Below are positions 8,995 to 17,318 of a stretch of 64,000 bases of DNA, piece by piece (position 1 is the first letter of the stretch; the number at the start of each line of letters is the position of its first letter). Under the pieces are notes generated by a model, which made no database searches, was not told where the DNA came from, and worked only from the letters and a program-made list of their open reading frames with translations. Origin of the DNA: Azoarcus sp. (GTDB taxonomy: Bacteria; Pseudomonadota; Gammaproteobacteria; Burkholderiales; Rhodocyclaceae); the NCBI GenBank assembly GCA_031274995.1, contig JAISPJ010000072.1, positions 1 through 64,000 of the forward strand, given 5' to 3'. The translations under genes and the position numbers were made by a program.

Positions 8995-9336
8995 TCAGTT
9001 GGAAAGCACCCATTGCACCAGATTCCTCAACTGTGCCTCGTCCTTGGGAGGAACGGTTTTAGCGATATTGTGTTCTTCCTTTGTTTTTCCATCCAGATAC
9101 GTCACCTCTGGGCTGGACGTAAGATGATTGATGAGTTTGTCTTCCGCTTTTGCGTCTCCACGGTATCTTTCCGCGATCTTTTTGAAGGGAGTGGCATCTC
9201 TTCCAACATCGTGGCACTTGAGGCAACTGTTGCGTCTTACCAATGATTTTGCTGCTTCAACATCAACGGCCAGTGCGGGAGCACAGCAAGCGGCCACGGC
9301 CATGAAAAATAGAGCTTTTTGGAACGGATGGTTCAT
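8995..9336 (-). CDS. Periplasmic class I-type c cytochrome without an evident Met ligand
   Basis: A 113-residue protein with an Sec signal peptide (ends ALAVD) and one haem-binding motif CLKCH (residues 38-42). The C-terminal helix EAQLRNLVQWVLS is typical of small c551/c552-like electron carriers. No methionine follows the haem site, although Met is the usual sixth ligand; His71 and His89 are the only candidate histidines. RBS AAAAGGAG precedes ATG 9336. A terminator-like hairpin lies 46 bp upstream of the start on the same strand. Confidence 0.85.
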   Translation of the reverse strand: MNHPFQKALFFMAVAACCAPALAVDVEAAKSLVRRNSCLKCHDVGRDATPFKKIAERYRGDAKAEDKLINHLTSSPEVTYLDGKTKEEHNIAKTVPPKDEAQLRNLVQWVLSN

Positions 9337-9381
9337 CCTTTTACTCCTTTTGCAGGTTGTTCACCTCAACGTATGGAAACG

Positions 9382-9407
9382 AAAAAAAACGCTGGAATAA
9401 TCCAGCG
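9382..9407 (-). terminator. Rho-independent terminator upstream of the cytochrome gene
   Basis: CGCTGGA-loop-TCCAGCG (9390-9407) is followed on the minus strand by eight T (9382-9389). It reads toward the cytochrome c gene, so it either ends a short upstream transcript or attenuates the cytochrome transcript. Upstream (9409-9450) another stem, CAGGC/GCCTG, is possible. No convincing gene lies on the minus strand between here and 9640. Confidence 0.7.
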
Positions 9408-9643
9408 AAAATTCCACCTGGAAAGCGCAGGCCGGACAAGCCTGGGGAGGAACATAGCCCGGATTCGAAGGTTTGATAAGGACATATATCAATTTTGGAT
9501 GGATCACGATGAAAAAAATTCCACACGAGGAGTATGATCTGTCCCGAATCCCCACAGCCTACGGGTTTCCGCAGTCAAAGCCGGGTCACTTGGCCTGCTC
9601 AAGGCCCGGGGGGTGAAGCAAATAACCCTCAGGAGCCTTCTTT

Positions 9644-10735
9644 ATGCCTGTATTACCCGAAAAGGTTTTATGTATCAATTCCACTCCTCTTGGTAATAGC
9701 GTATGCATGCTACCAGAGCTCCGCTTTTTGGCAGAGAAGCATGGTCAGCCAGTAGATATTCTAATCAAAAATCAATCATTGACTGAACTCTATAACGGTA
9801 TCGATTATATAGGGCAGGTTTTGTTAATACGGCACTGGAAGTTTTGGCCTTGGCTTTTATTACGTATGTTATCGCTACAGAAGCGGATGAGCTATAATCA
9901 TATTTATATTCACGACTTACCTTATGCACGTAAGTTTCTCAGAATTTTTTCATTTTTCAAAAATCTTCCACATCAAATCAGATTGGAGTTCCCCAAAGAG
10001 ATGCGGGAATCCAGGATGCATTCAAAGCTGAAGATTCCGCTTGCTTTGGGATCGTCAATATTGATGACGAACGAACAGGAGCGCGAAGAAGTACGGCAAT
10101 TGTTGAGCAGGACATGCGGATGGAACGGTGATCCGATAGTTCTGTTTCATCCGGGTTGTGCTCATGTCGTGAAAGGAAGGCATGAGGTAACGACGGGGAA
10201 CCCCAAGCAATGGCCGATAGAAAATTGGCGGAAAACTTTATCCGGTCTCAGGGCGCTGGTTCCAGATGCTATGTTTATCACCACCGGAACTGCCAATGAA
10301 CGCAAGTTGACTGAAGAAATCATTGCAGGCATGACTGGAAAAACAGCGTCACTGGCAGGTTCTCTTTCCTTACGCCACCTGTTGGCCATACAATCGATGG
10401 CGCATTCCTGTATTTCCATCGATACTGGTTCGGCTCATACTGCCATGGCGGTTGGTTGTCCAATAGTAATTCTATATGGCCGCCATGATCCACGATATTT
10501 AGGACAATGCAGCCCAAAAGGCTGGGGGCCAGGAATTACTATTCGAGGTTTCCGAAACAGAGAAGAGTTGGGTTCGAAAGGATACATGGATCCTATCAAA
10601 AACATATTGCCAGAAACAGTTATCCATCTTTGGCAGAAATTGCCTCCCCGTCCAAACCAGCCATCTTCGGAACATTTTGTCTCACATTACTGCGAAGGGG
10701 ATATGGAGCCAGAGGTATTGCCGATCCTTTTTTGA
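9644..10735 (+). CDS. Glycosyltransferase family 9 (heptosyltransferase-like)
   Basis: A 363-residue cytosolic or membrane-associated protein of the ADP-heptose:LPS heptosyltransferase type. Supporting segments are the N-terminal VLCINSTPLGNSVCMLPEL (nucleotide-sugar fold), HPGCA, WPIENWRKTLSGL and the C-terminal donor-binding SIDTGSAHTAMAVGCPIVIL. AGGAG precedes ATG 9644. Base composition is clearly more AT-rich than neighbours and no LPS cluster is nearby, suggesting acquisition as part of a small islet. Acceptor unknown. Confidence 0.85.
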   Translation: MPVLPEKVLCINSTPLGNSVCMLPELRFLAEKHGQPVDILIKNQSLTELYNGIDYIGQVLLIRHWKFWPWLLLRMLSLQKRMSYNHIYIHDLPYARKFLRIFSFFKNLPHQIRLEFPKEMRESRMHSKLKIPLALGSSILMTNEQEREEVRQLLSRTCGWNGDPIVLFHPGCAHVVKGRHEVTTGNPKQWPIENWRKTLSGLRALVPDAMFITTGTANERKLTEEIIAGMTGKTASLAGSLSLRHLLAIQSMAHSCISIDTGSAHTAMAVGCPIVILYGRHDPRYLGQCSPKGWGPGITIRGFRNREELGSKGYMDPIKNILPETVIHLWQKLPPRPNQPSSEHFVSHYCEGDMEPEVLPILF

Positions 10736-10789
10736 ATTATGATAAAGATGTTGGGGTTAGCAAGCTCGCTCTAACCCGTAATATCTCCT

Positions 10790-12523
10790 TCAATCTGATT
10801 GTGTAAGCCGACGATGTTGTTCTGCCATTGTACCTTGGCTCAGGTTATAAAAACTTCCGCTTCCCGTTGGGATCAGTTTGGAGGCGCGAACCATATAATA
10901 TTTTGTGTTTCCGGGGTTTACATTGATCCAGTTGGTTCCTTTTACAATCTCCAGCCGCTTATAGGGGCCACCCGGGTTTGATGCGCCGTAGACATAATAA
11001 TCAGTGACCTCGCTGTCCTCGGAAGCGGTCCACTGCAACTCTGTGGTGCCCGACACGCTTTTTGCCTGCAAATTTGTCGCCGGAAGTACCGGGAACATCC
11101 GTAAGGTCGGATCTCCCATCAAAGCAATATGAACATCGTTTGCGCCGATTCCGCCGGACGGTGCGTACAGTATTCCTTTATTATTTTGCGTCAGCCAAGT
11201 GCTATAGCCAATAGTCTCGCCCAAGGCCATGTGATGAAAAAACCAATGTGGCCGCCCGGTCCATGCGCTGGTAAGGCCATAGTCCGGCATGGCGAGAAGC
11301 GCGCGCATAAGATTATTTTGAGTATTCCAATTTCCAAAATAGCTGCCAAAACTTTGCCAGAAGATAACCCCATAATTCTGCGTGGCAAGGTGGCCCGTCG
11401 TAAGCGTGCCGCCGACTGCGGCGCACGAAGTGTAACTGCCTCCTCCGTTGATGTGCCCCCACGTATATGTGTCCTGAGGCAGATACTGCGTCCATGGCCC
11501 GTCATCTATCCGCGCGTTGGGGCCCCATAGCGTTGAAAACAGCTTATAGCCGTTATAGGAGGCGGCGTTATCCAATTTACCGCGCCCAAAGCCGTCTGAG
11601 ATAAAAGCGTTTTTCGTCGCCGTCATCTGGCCGATTCTGTATTTATGGTTCTTATTCAGATACTGCCGCAAAAGTTCTGTCGCATTCTTTTGAAAAGCGG
11701 GCATATTATCAAAATCAACCCGTCCCACCTGCAATTGCACATTACCGGGAATTTTTGATTGAGCATAGCCGGGGTTTTCTGGAATGTTATCGTCCCACGA
11801 CGTGTCCATGCTTCCGTAATACGCATCTGCCGGCCATGGACCCATGTGGTTCGTGTGTCCGTCCGGCGCCAAATTGCCTGATTTAAAAACGGGATTAAAG
11901 ACGGGAATATGCCCCAATAAGAAAACGGCTTTGACATTGGCCGGATCCGCATTGTAATCCGCTTGTATCAAGGCCCGTGTTGACTGCGGCGTCGCGTTTC
12001 TTGGCACGTCATGGCGCAAGACTGTCCAGCCGTCGCCGATCAGATCAGTTTTAAGGGTTTTAAGTTCGGTTCTTAGCGCCTTCGCTTGTTCGGACTCTAC
12101 TAACAGGACGACCTTGCCGCGAGATTCCACGGGTGGAACTTTTATCCCGGCAAAGATGTAACCCTGCCTGGTTTTACTGAAATCCAAGACCATATCGAAA
12201 CCCGGCGCGGCACCGGGTTTTGTCATGAATCTGTATTCATATGTTTTGCCAACGACGACGTTTGTATCCTCATAAGAAGTCGCGCTGCCGCTTAAAGTTG
12301 CGACTTTTTCCCAGGATGTCGCGTTTTTGTTTTTACGATAGACTTCATAGCTGCCCATCGGAACCGTGTAACCGGGCCATTGCAGCCGGATTTTTGCAGG
12401 CGATTCGCTGATTTGTGCGCTCAACATAATGACATATTCATTTAATTCCGCCGTTTGGGCAGACGATGCCGGGTGTAGGGCCAGCGTCATTACGCACAAC
12501 AGCAAAAACGCAAAATAGCGCAT
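10790..12523 (-). CDS. Secreted C25 (gingipain)-like fold protein with fibronectin III-like ends, probably inactive
   Basis: A 577-residue protein with signal peptide (MRYFAFLLLCVMTLAL, cut near SSAQ). After it comes an FN3-like beta domain (IRLQWPGYTVPMGSYEVYRK), then a large region resembling the gingipain/C25 caspase fold (KAVFLLGHIPVF; the typical VHIALMGDPTLRMFP near its end), and a second FN3-like domain (TELQWTASEDSEVTDYYVYG). Where C25 enzymes carry the catalytic Cys, this protein reads WQSFGSYFGNW, so proteolysis is doubtful. ATG 12523 has a strong GGAGGAAGG. It is isolated within the AT-richer islet. Confidence 0.65.
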   Translation of the reverse strand: MRYFAFLLLCVMTLALHPASSAQTAELNEYVIMLSAQISESPAKIRLQWPGYTVPMGSYEVYRKNKNATSWEKVATLSGSATSYEDTNVVVGKTYEYRFMTKPGAAPGFDMVLDFSKTRQGYIFAGIKVPPVESRGKVVLLVESEQAKALRTELKTLKTDLIGDGWTVLRHDVPRNATPQSTRALIQADYNADPANVKAVFLLGHIPVFNPVFKSGNLAPDGHTNHMGPWPADAYYGSMDTSWDDNIPENPGYAQSKIPGNVQLQVGRVDFDNMPAFQKNATELLRQYLNKNHKYRIGQMTATKNAFISDGFGRGKLDNAASYNGYKLFSTLWGPNARIDDGPWTQYLPQDTYTWGHINGGGSYTSCAAVGGTLTTGHLATQNYGVIFWQSFGSYFGNWNTQNNLMRALLAMPDYGLTSAWTGRPHWFFHHMALGETIGYSTWLTQNNKGILYAPSGGIGANDVHIALMGDPTLRMFPVLPATNLQAKSVSGTTELQWTASEDSEVTDYYVYGASNPGGPYKRLEIVKGTNWINVNPGNTKYYMVRASKLIPTGSGSFYNLSQGTMAEQHRRLTQSD

Positions 12524-12629
12524 AAACCTTCCTCCGTGACAACACATGATGTTGGGCTGATAATAGCAAAATATTCCGCAGATATGACAATTGGTGCTTG
12601 TAAAACGTGCAAGAATAATTGTATGTCGT

Positions 12630-12660
12630 AGGTTGGGCGGACGGAGCAAATCCCGACGTG
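12630..12660. repeat. Short palindromic repeat, copy B (right flank of AT-rich islet)
   Basis: AGGTTGGGCG then 11 variable bases then AATCCCGACG, related to the copy at 8901-8932 in the same orientation. Similarity continues through a GATGATGGTGTCGGGGTT-like stretch (12675-12695 against 8947-8966). Confidence 0.45.
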
Positions 12661-12742
12661 TGAGAATTGGGGTATGATGACAGCGCCGGGGTTTCTTCGT
12701 GCCCCAATCTGCAAACGGTTCAAAGACGGGAGGAGGATCAGC

Positions 12743-13030
12743 ATGATTAAAGTGGTGGCGCAGTTTTTTATCAAGAGCGGAGAAGTAGAAAAGGCTCTGA
12801 TATTAGGCAAGAAACTGGTGTTGGACACGAGGAAAGAAAATGGGTGCGTCAGTTATGAGCTTTGCCAAAGCCTGAAGGATGATGCCAATATAGCGTTTAT
12901 TGAAGAATGGGAGAATCAGGCGGCATTGGACGCGCACTTTCAGACTCCTCACTTTACGGATTTGGTCCCCAGAATTCTGGCCCTGACCGAGCAGGAGACG
13001 GTTATTACCGCTTTTAAGAAGGTGGAGTGA
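12743..13030 (+). CDS. Antibiotic biosynthesis monooxygenase (ABM/YgiN-like) domain protein
   Basis: A 95-residue single-domain protein of the dimeric ABM alpha/beta barrel family (quinol monooxygenase YgiN, LsrG and relatives). Diagnostic pattern: hydrophobic first strand (MIKVVAQFFIKSGEVE), NGCVSYELCQSLKDD, FIEEWENQAALDAHFQTPHF. A perfect AGGAGG at 12731-12736 supports ATG 12743. It appears monocistronic. The substrate cannot be told from sequence. Confidence 0.85.
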   Translation: MIKVVAQFFIKSGEVEKALILGKKLVLDTRKENGCVSYELCQSLKDDANIAFIEEWENQAALDAHFQTPHFTDLVPRILALTEQETVITAFKKVE

Positions 13031-13131
13031 AAGCCTTGCTGTTCAGGCAACCGGGCCTCTGGGGAGTGAGATCAATGGCGCTGCGCATCGGGAATTACAA
13101 CTGACGGTCTGTGGCCTTTACAGCCTGTCCA

Positions 13132-16100
13132 ATGCCTACTGACGCTGCTGCCCGCGTCATGCCAAAATCGCGCATGCGTTCCTCCGTCCCGCCCCCGGAC
13201 TTTCCCCCCTGCCTTCCCATCTCCGCCCGCCGCGACGAGATCGCTGCCGCGATCCTCGCGCATCAGGTCATCATCGTCTGCGGTGAGACCGGCTCCGGGA
13301 AGACGACCCAACTCCCCAAAATCTGCCTCGCCCTCGGACGGGGGACGGCGGGGTTGATCGGCCACACGCAACCGCGACGCATTGCCGCGCGGGCGACGGC
13401 CAGCCGCATCGCGCAGGAATTAAATAGCCCGCTTGGGGAAATAGTCGGCTACAAGATTCGTTTCACGGACCGCGTCAGCGCGGAGAGCCATATCAAGCTG
13501 ATGACCGACGGCATTTTGCTCGCCGAGACGCAGGGCGATCCGCTGTTTTCGGCTTACGACACACTGATTATCGACGAGGCGCACGAACGCTCGCTCAATA
13601 TCGACTTTCTTCTTGGTACTCTCAAGGCGCTGTTGCCGCGCCGCCCTGATCTCAAGCTCATCATCACTTCCGCGACGCTTGACGCAGAACGCTTTGCCCG
13701 CCATTTCGCGGACGCGGCGGGCGTTCCCGCGCCGGTGATTGAGGTTTCCGGGCGGCTTTATCCAATCGAGGTGCGTTATCGGCCCGTCGAGGATGAGGAA
13801 GTGGATGAGGATGCAATGCCCTCTCCCGGCGCTTCGCGCCACCCTCTCCCACGAGAGGGAGAGGGAACTGGAAACAGGAAAGGAGGCGGGAAAAGACAAC
13901 GCGATCTTTTCGATGCGCTGGTCGATGCCGTCGATGAGGCGCAGCGCTGTGGCCCCGGAGATGTGCTCGTCTTTCTGCCTGGCGAGCGGGAAATCCGCGA
14001 GGCGGCCGAAGCGCTCAGTAAGTTCCGATTGCTTCCCGGCTCTGAGATTCTGCCTCTTTTTGCGCGGCAGTCGGCGCAGGAACAGGCGCGGGTGTTCGCG
14101 TCCTCCAGCGGGCGGCGGGTGGTGCTGGCGACGAACGTGGCGGAAACATCGCTTACCGTGCCGGGCGTGCGCTACGTGGTCGATACGGGGCTGGCGCGGA
14201 TCAAACGCTATTCGCCACGCAACAAGGTGGAACAGTTACGGATCGAGAAAATCGCGCAGGCGTCGATCCAGCAGCGTGCCGGGCGCTGTGGCCGGGTGAT
14301 GGACGGCGTCTGTTTCCGTCTCTTTGATGAAGAAGATTTCAAACGCCGCCCCGCGCACACCGACCCCGAAATCCTGCGCTCTTCGCTCGCCGGGGTGATC
14401 CTGCGCATGAAGGCGCTCGGCTTGGGCGAAGTGGAGGATTTTCCTTTCATCGACCCACCGGGCTCGAGGCTGATCGCGGATGGTCACGCGCTCCTGGCGG
14501 AACTGGGCGCAATCGAAAATGAAGGGCGCGTGCTCACTCCGATTGGGCGCGAACTGGCAAAGTTGCCGCTCGACCCGCGCATCGCCCGCATGATGCTGGC
14601 CGCGCGTGAGCGCGGGGCGCTGGAGGAAGTCTTGGTGATTGCTGCCGCGCTCTCTACGCAGGACCCGCGCGAACGTCCGCAGGAAAACCCCGCTGCGGCG
14701 GAGCAGGCGCACGCGGAGTTTCGCGGCACGGAGCAGGAGTCGCGCTCGGAATTTCTCTGGTACTGGAACCTCTGGAAGGCATGGAACGAAGTGCAGCGCC
14801 ACGAATCCGGCAATCAGCAAAAACAATGGTGCCGCCGTCATTTTTTGTCATGGATGCGGATGCGCGAGTGGCGGGATGTACACAACCAGCTTCATGCCCT
14901 GTGCGTGGAGCACGGCTGGAGGGTCGGGGAAAATACTGTTGCGTCCAGCTACGAGAAAATTCATAAATCGTTGCTTGCCGGGTTGCTCGGCAATATCGGC
15001 TGCAAGTCGGAAGAAACTGCGGAAGGCGGCGCTGGCTCGCAGGCGGGGAGTTATCTCGGCACACGCGGCATCAAGTTCTGGCCGCACCCGGGTTCGATGC
15101 TGGCAAAGAAGGCGGGCAAATGGATCATGGCCGCCGAACAGGTCGATACTTCGCGGCTTTTTGGGCGCTGCCTTGCCCGCATCGAGCCGGAATGGGTGGA
15201 AGAAGTCGGTGCGCATCTCATCCGGCGGCATGTGTTCGAGCCGCATTGGTCGAAGAGCGCAGGCCGCGTGCAGGCGTGGGAGCGGGGCGTCCTTTACGGG
15301 TTGGTGATCTGGCCGCGCCGAGGCGTGCCGTACCGTGATGTCGATCCGGCGCTGTGCCGCGAACTGTTCATCCGCGAAGGGCTGGTGGCGGGTGAAATCG
15401 CCGAGGGTCCGGCGCGGTCGATGAAGTTTCTCGCCCATAACCTCGGGTTGGTCGCGGAAATCGAAAGGCTGGAACACAAGACCCGCCGCCCCGATGTGCT
15501 CGTTGATGAAACCCTGATCGAAGCCTTTTACGACAGCAAGATTCCCGCCGACGTCGTTGACCTTGCCAGTTTCGAGCATTGGCGCGGGCAGGCCGAAAAA
15601 AATGCGCCGAAGCTCCTTTATCTCACGCGCGAGCAACTGATGCGCCACGAAGCCGGGGGCGTGACCTCTGAGCGCTTTCCGCCCGCGCTCGACGTGCTCG
15701 GCCAAAAGCTGAAACTCGACTACAGGCACGAGCCGGGAGAGGCCGATGACGGGGTTACTCTGACCGTGCCGCTGATGATGCTCAATCAGGTCAGTGCGCA
15801 ACGTTGCGAGTGGCTGGTTCCGGGGTTGCTGGAAGAAAAGGTAGGCGCACTGCTCAAAACCGCACCGCAGAAAATCCGTCACCGGCTGCAACCGCTTGCC
15901 GAGAGCGTGGTGGCTTTCATGGCGGCTTTCGAGAGCGGTGAATTGGGAGGCGAATGTGGGGTCAAGGCCGAAGATAAGGTTTTCCCCCCGCTTTTGAGAA
16001 CATTGCGGTATTTCGTCGAAGAGCGTGTGCAGCTCAAGTTGCCGCTGGAAAGTTTTCGTCCGGAAAACCTGCTTCCGCACTGCTTCATGAATTTTCGGGT

Positions 16101-17085
16101 CGTCGACGAGCATGGGCGCGTGCTCGGGCAGTCCCGGCAATTGAGCGAGCTGCGCGTCCGGTTCAAGGATCGCGTGGCTGCGCGGTTCGAGACTGCAATG
16201 CCCTCTCCCTCTTCCGCTTGCGGGAGAGGGGAGAAAGGCTTTACCGCCTGGACATTTGGCAAACTCCCGGAATTGCTCGAAGCCAACATCGACGGGCACG
16301 ATGTCATCGGTTTTCCTGCCTTGCGCGACGATGGCGACAGCGTCTCAATGCGCCCTTGCGATACCCGCGAGGAAGCGGCGCAGGTGCATCGCTTTGGCTT
16401 GCTGCGGCTTTTCGCTCTTGCGCTCAAGGATCAGGTCAAAGCCATCGAACGCCTGTCGGGCTTGCGTGAACTGGCCTTGCAATATCGTGACCTCGGCGGT
16501 GAAGCCGAACTCAAGGCTCGTCTCGTCGAAGCGTGCCTTGCCCGTTGCTGTCTCGGCGACCCTTTGCCGGAAGACGGCGAAACCTTCACGCGCCGCTGCC
16601 AGGAGGCTCGCCCGCGCCTGATGCTGGTTGCGCAGGAATTCGTGCGGCTCGCCACGCAATTACTGGTGGATGCAGCCGCCATCCAGAAGCGCCTTGCCAC
16701 CCTGAACAAGGCTTTTCCCGATGCCGTGGCCGACCTGCGCGCGCAAATCGCCGCGCTCCTTCCGGCGGATTTTCTCACCGCCTTCGAGTGGGATCGCCTT
16801 GCCCACTTTCCGCGCTATCTCAAAGCGATGCTCATGCGCCTCGACAAACTGCGCGACGGTCCCGCCCGCGACGCAAATCTTATGCACGAGTGGAAAACGC
16901 TGGCTCAACCCTGGCAACGTGAAATCGCTGCCCGCGCCCGTGGTGGCGTGCCTGTCCCCGAACTGGAAACTTTCCGGTGGTTGCTCGAGGAACTGCGCGT
17001 CAGCCTCTTCGCCCAAACCCTGAAAACCCCGATGCCGGTTTCGGTGAAGCGCCTGCAAAAGATTTGGGAGAGCAGGCAGAGGTGA
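13132..17085 (+). CDS. hrpA: ATP-dependent RNA helicase HrpA (DEAH box)
   Basis: HrpA is a DEAH-box RNA helicase linked to mRNA processing and rescue of stalled ribosomes. The product of about 1317 residues shows Walker A GETGSGKTTQ, DEAHERS, SAT (IITSATLDAERF), motif V NVAETSLTVPG and motif VI QRAGRCGR, then the long HrpA-specific C-terminal region. The start is uncertain (GTG 13111, ATG 13132 or ATG 13159). Two palindromic repeats lie inside the reading frame (13819-13865 and 16201-16230), adding MPSPGASRHPLPREGEG and MPSPSSACGRGEKG. Both are preceded by the same GCAATG and keep the frame open. Confidence 0.93.
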   Translation: MPTDAAARVMPKSRMRSSVPPPDFPPCLPISARRDEIAAAILAHQVIIVCGETGSGKTTQLPKICLALGRGTAGLIGHTQPRRIAARATASRIAQELNSPLGEIVGYKIRFTDRVSAESHIKLMTDGILLAETQGDPLFSAYDTLIIDEAHERSLNIDFLLGTLKALLPRRPDLKLIITSATLDAERFARHFADAAGVPAPVIEVSGRLYPIEVRYRPVEDEEVDEDAMPSPGASRHPLPREGEGTGNRKGGGKRQRDLFDALVDAVDEAQRCGPGDVLVFLPGEREIREAAEALSKFRLLPGSEILPLFARQSAQEQARVFASSSGRRVVLATNVAETSLTVPGVRYVVDTGLARIKRYSPRNKVEQLRIEKIAQASIQQRAGRCGRVMDGVCFRLFDEEDFKRRPAHTDPEILRSSLAGVILRMKALGLGEVEDFPFIDPPGSRLIADGHALLAELGAIENEGRVLTPIGRELAKLPLDPRIARMMLAARERGALEEVLVIAAALSTQDPRERPQENPAAAEQAHAEFRGTEQESRSEFLWYWNLWKAWNEVQRHESGNQQKQWCRRHFLSWMRMREWRDVHNQLHALCVEHGWRVGENTVASSYEKIHKSLLAGLLGNIGCKSEETAEGGAGSQAGSYLGTRGIKFWPHPGSMLAKKAGKWIMAAEQVDTSRLFGRCLARIEPEWVEEVGAHLIRRHVFEPHWSKSAGRVQAWERGVLYGLVIWPRRGVPYRDVDPALCRELFIREGLVAGEIAEGPARSMKFLAHNLGLVAEIERLEHKTRRPDVLVDETLIEAFYDSKIPADVVDLASFEHWRGQAEKNAPKLLYLTREQLMRHEAGGVTSERFPPALDVLGQKLKLDYRHEPGEADDGVTLTVPLMMLNQVSAQRCEWLVPGLLEEKVGALLKTAPQKIRHRLQPLAESVVAFMAAFESGELGGECGVKAEDKVFPPLLRTLRYFVEERVQLKLPLESFRPENLLPHCFMNFRVVDEHGRVLGQSRQLSELRVRFKDRVAARFETAMPSPSSACGRGEKGFTAWTFGKLPELLEANIDGHDVIGFPALRDDGDSVSMRPCDTREEAAQVHRFGLLRLFALALKDQVKAIERLSGLRELALQYRDLGGEAELKARLVEACLARCCLGDPLPEDGETFTRRCQEARPRLMLVAQEFVRLATQLLVDAAAIQKRLATLNKAFPDAVADLRAQIAALLPADFLTAFEWDRLAHFPRYLKAMLMRLDKLRDGPARDANLMHEWKTLAQPWQREIAARARGGVPVPELETFRWLLEELRVSLFAQTLKTPMPVSVKRLQKIWESRQR
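13819..13865. repeat. Double-hairpin palindromic repeat (copy 2, inside hrpA)
   Basis: Small hairpin GGCGC-TTC-GCGCC (13828-13840) followed by a 9-bp perfect hairpin: CCCTCTCCC (13842-13850) with GGGAGAGGG (13857-13865). A further CCCTCTCCC begins the element (13819-13827). It is translated in frame as a low-complexity loop between helicase segments where other HrpA proteins are shorter. Confidence 0.8.
16201..16230. repeat. Single-hairpin palindromic repeat (copy 3, inside hrpA)
   Basis: CCCTCTCCC (16201-16209) pairs perfectly with GGGAGAGGG (16222-16230); the arms are identical to those of the 13842-13865 hairpin, and the preceding GCAATG is shared. It falls in frame in the C-terminal region of hrpA. 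Confidence 0.8.
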
Positions 17086-17126
17086 TAATATCCGCCCGAC
17101 GTTTCCATCTCCAGAAGGAATCCATC

Positions 17127-17318
17127 ATGCCAAAGCCCTACGAATCCGAATTCACCCTCTTCATGCGCGAATGGCTGGAAAAGCATCCCGGGGAAAAGGA
17201 AGTAAAAAGAACGGGGCAGGCTCTATGGTGGGATCGTCCGCAAGACCCCGAAGCAACCAGCCGCTTCAAGGCCGCGCATGTGCCGGTGGAGCCGTATTAC
17301 TACGATATTCCACACTAG
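17127..17318 (+). CDS. DUF3460 family small protein
   Basis: A 63-residue soluble protein with the DUF3460 pattern: YESEFTLFMREWLEKHP, GQALWWDRPQDPE and the C-terminal VPVEPYYYDI. The family is small and mostly betaproteobacterial; function unknown. AGAAGGAA sits upstream of ATG 17127. Its TAG stop and the stop of the convergent alr gene share the palindrome CTAG at 17315-17318. Confidence 0.88.
   Translation: MPKPYESEFTLFMREWLEKHPGEKEVKRTGQALWWDRPQDPEATSRFKAAHVPVEPYYYDIPH

Noticed and set aside
9500..9640. Possible riboswitch before the glycosyltransferase (GC-rich paired stretches near AAAGCCGGGTCACTTGGCC)
   Set aside because: I compared it from memory with the GEMM, cobalamin, TPP and fluoride consensus cores and none fits.
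14848..16299. A 483-codon reverse-strand ORF inside hrpA
   Set aside because: Shadow of the hrpA C-terminal region; no motif and no ribosome-binding site.
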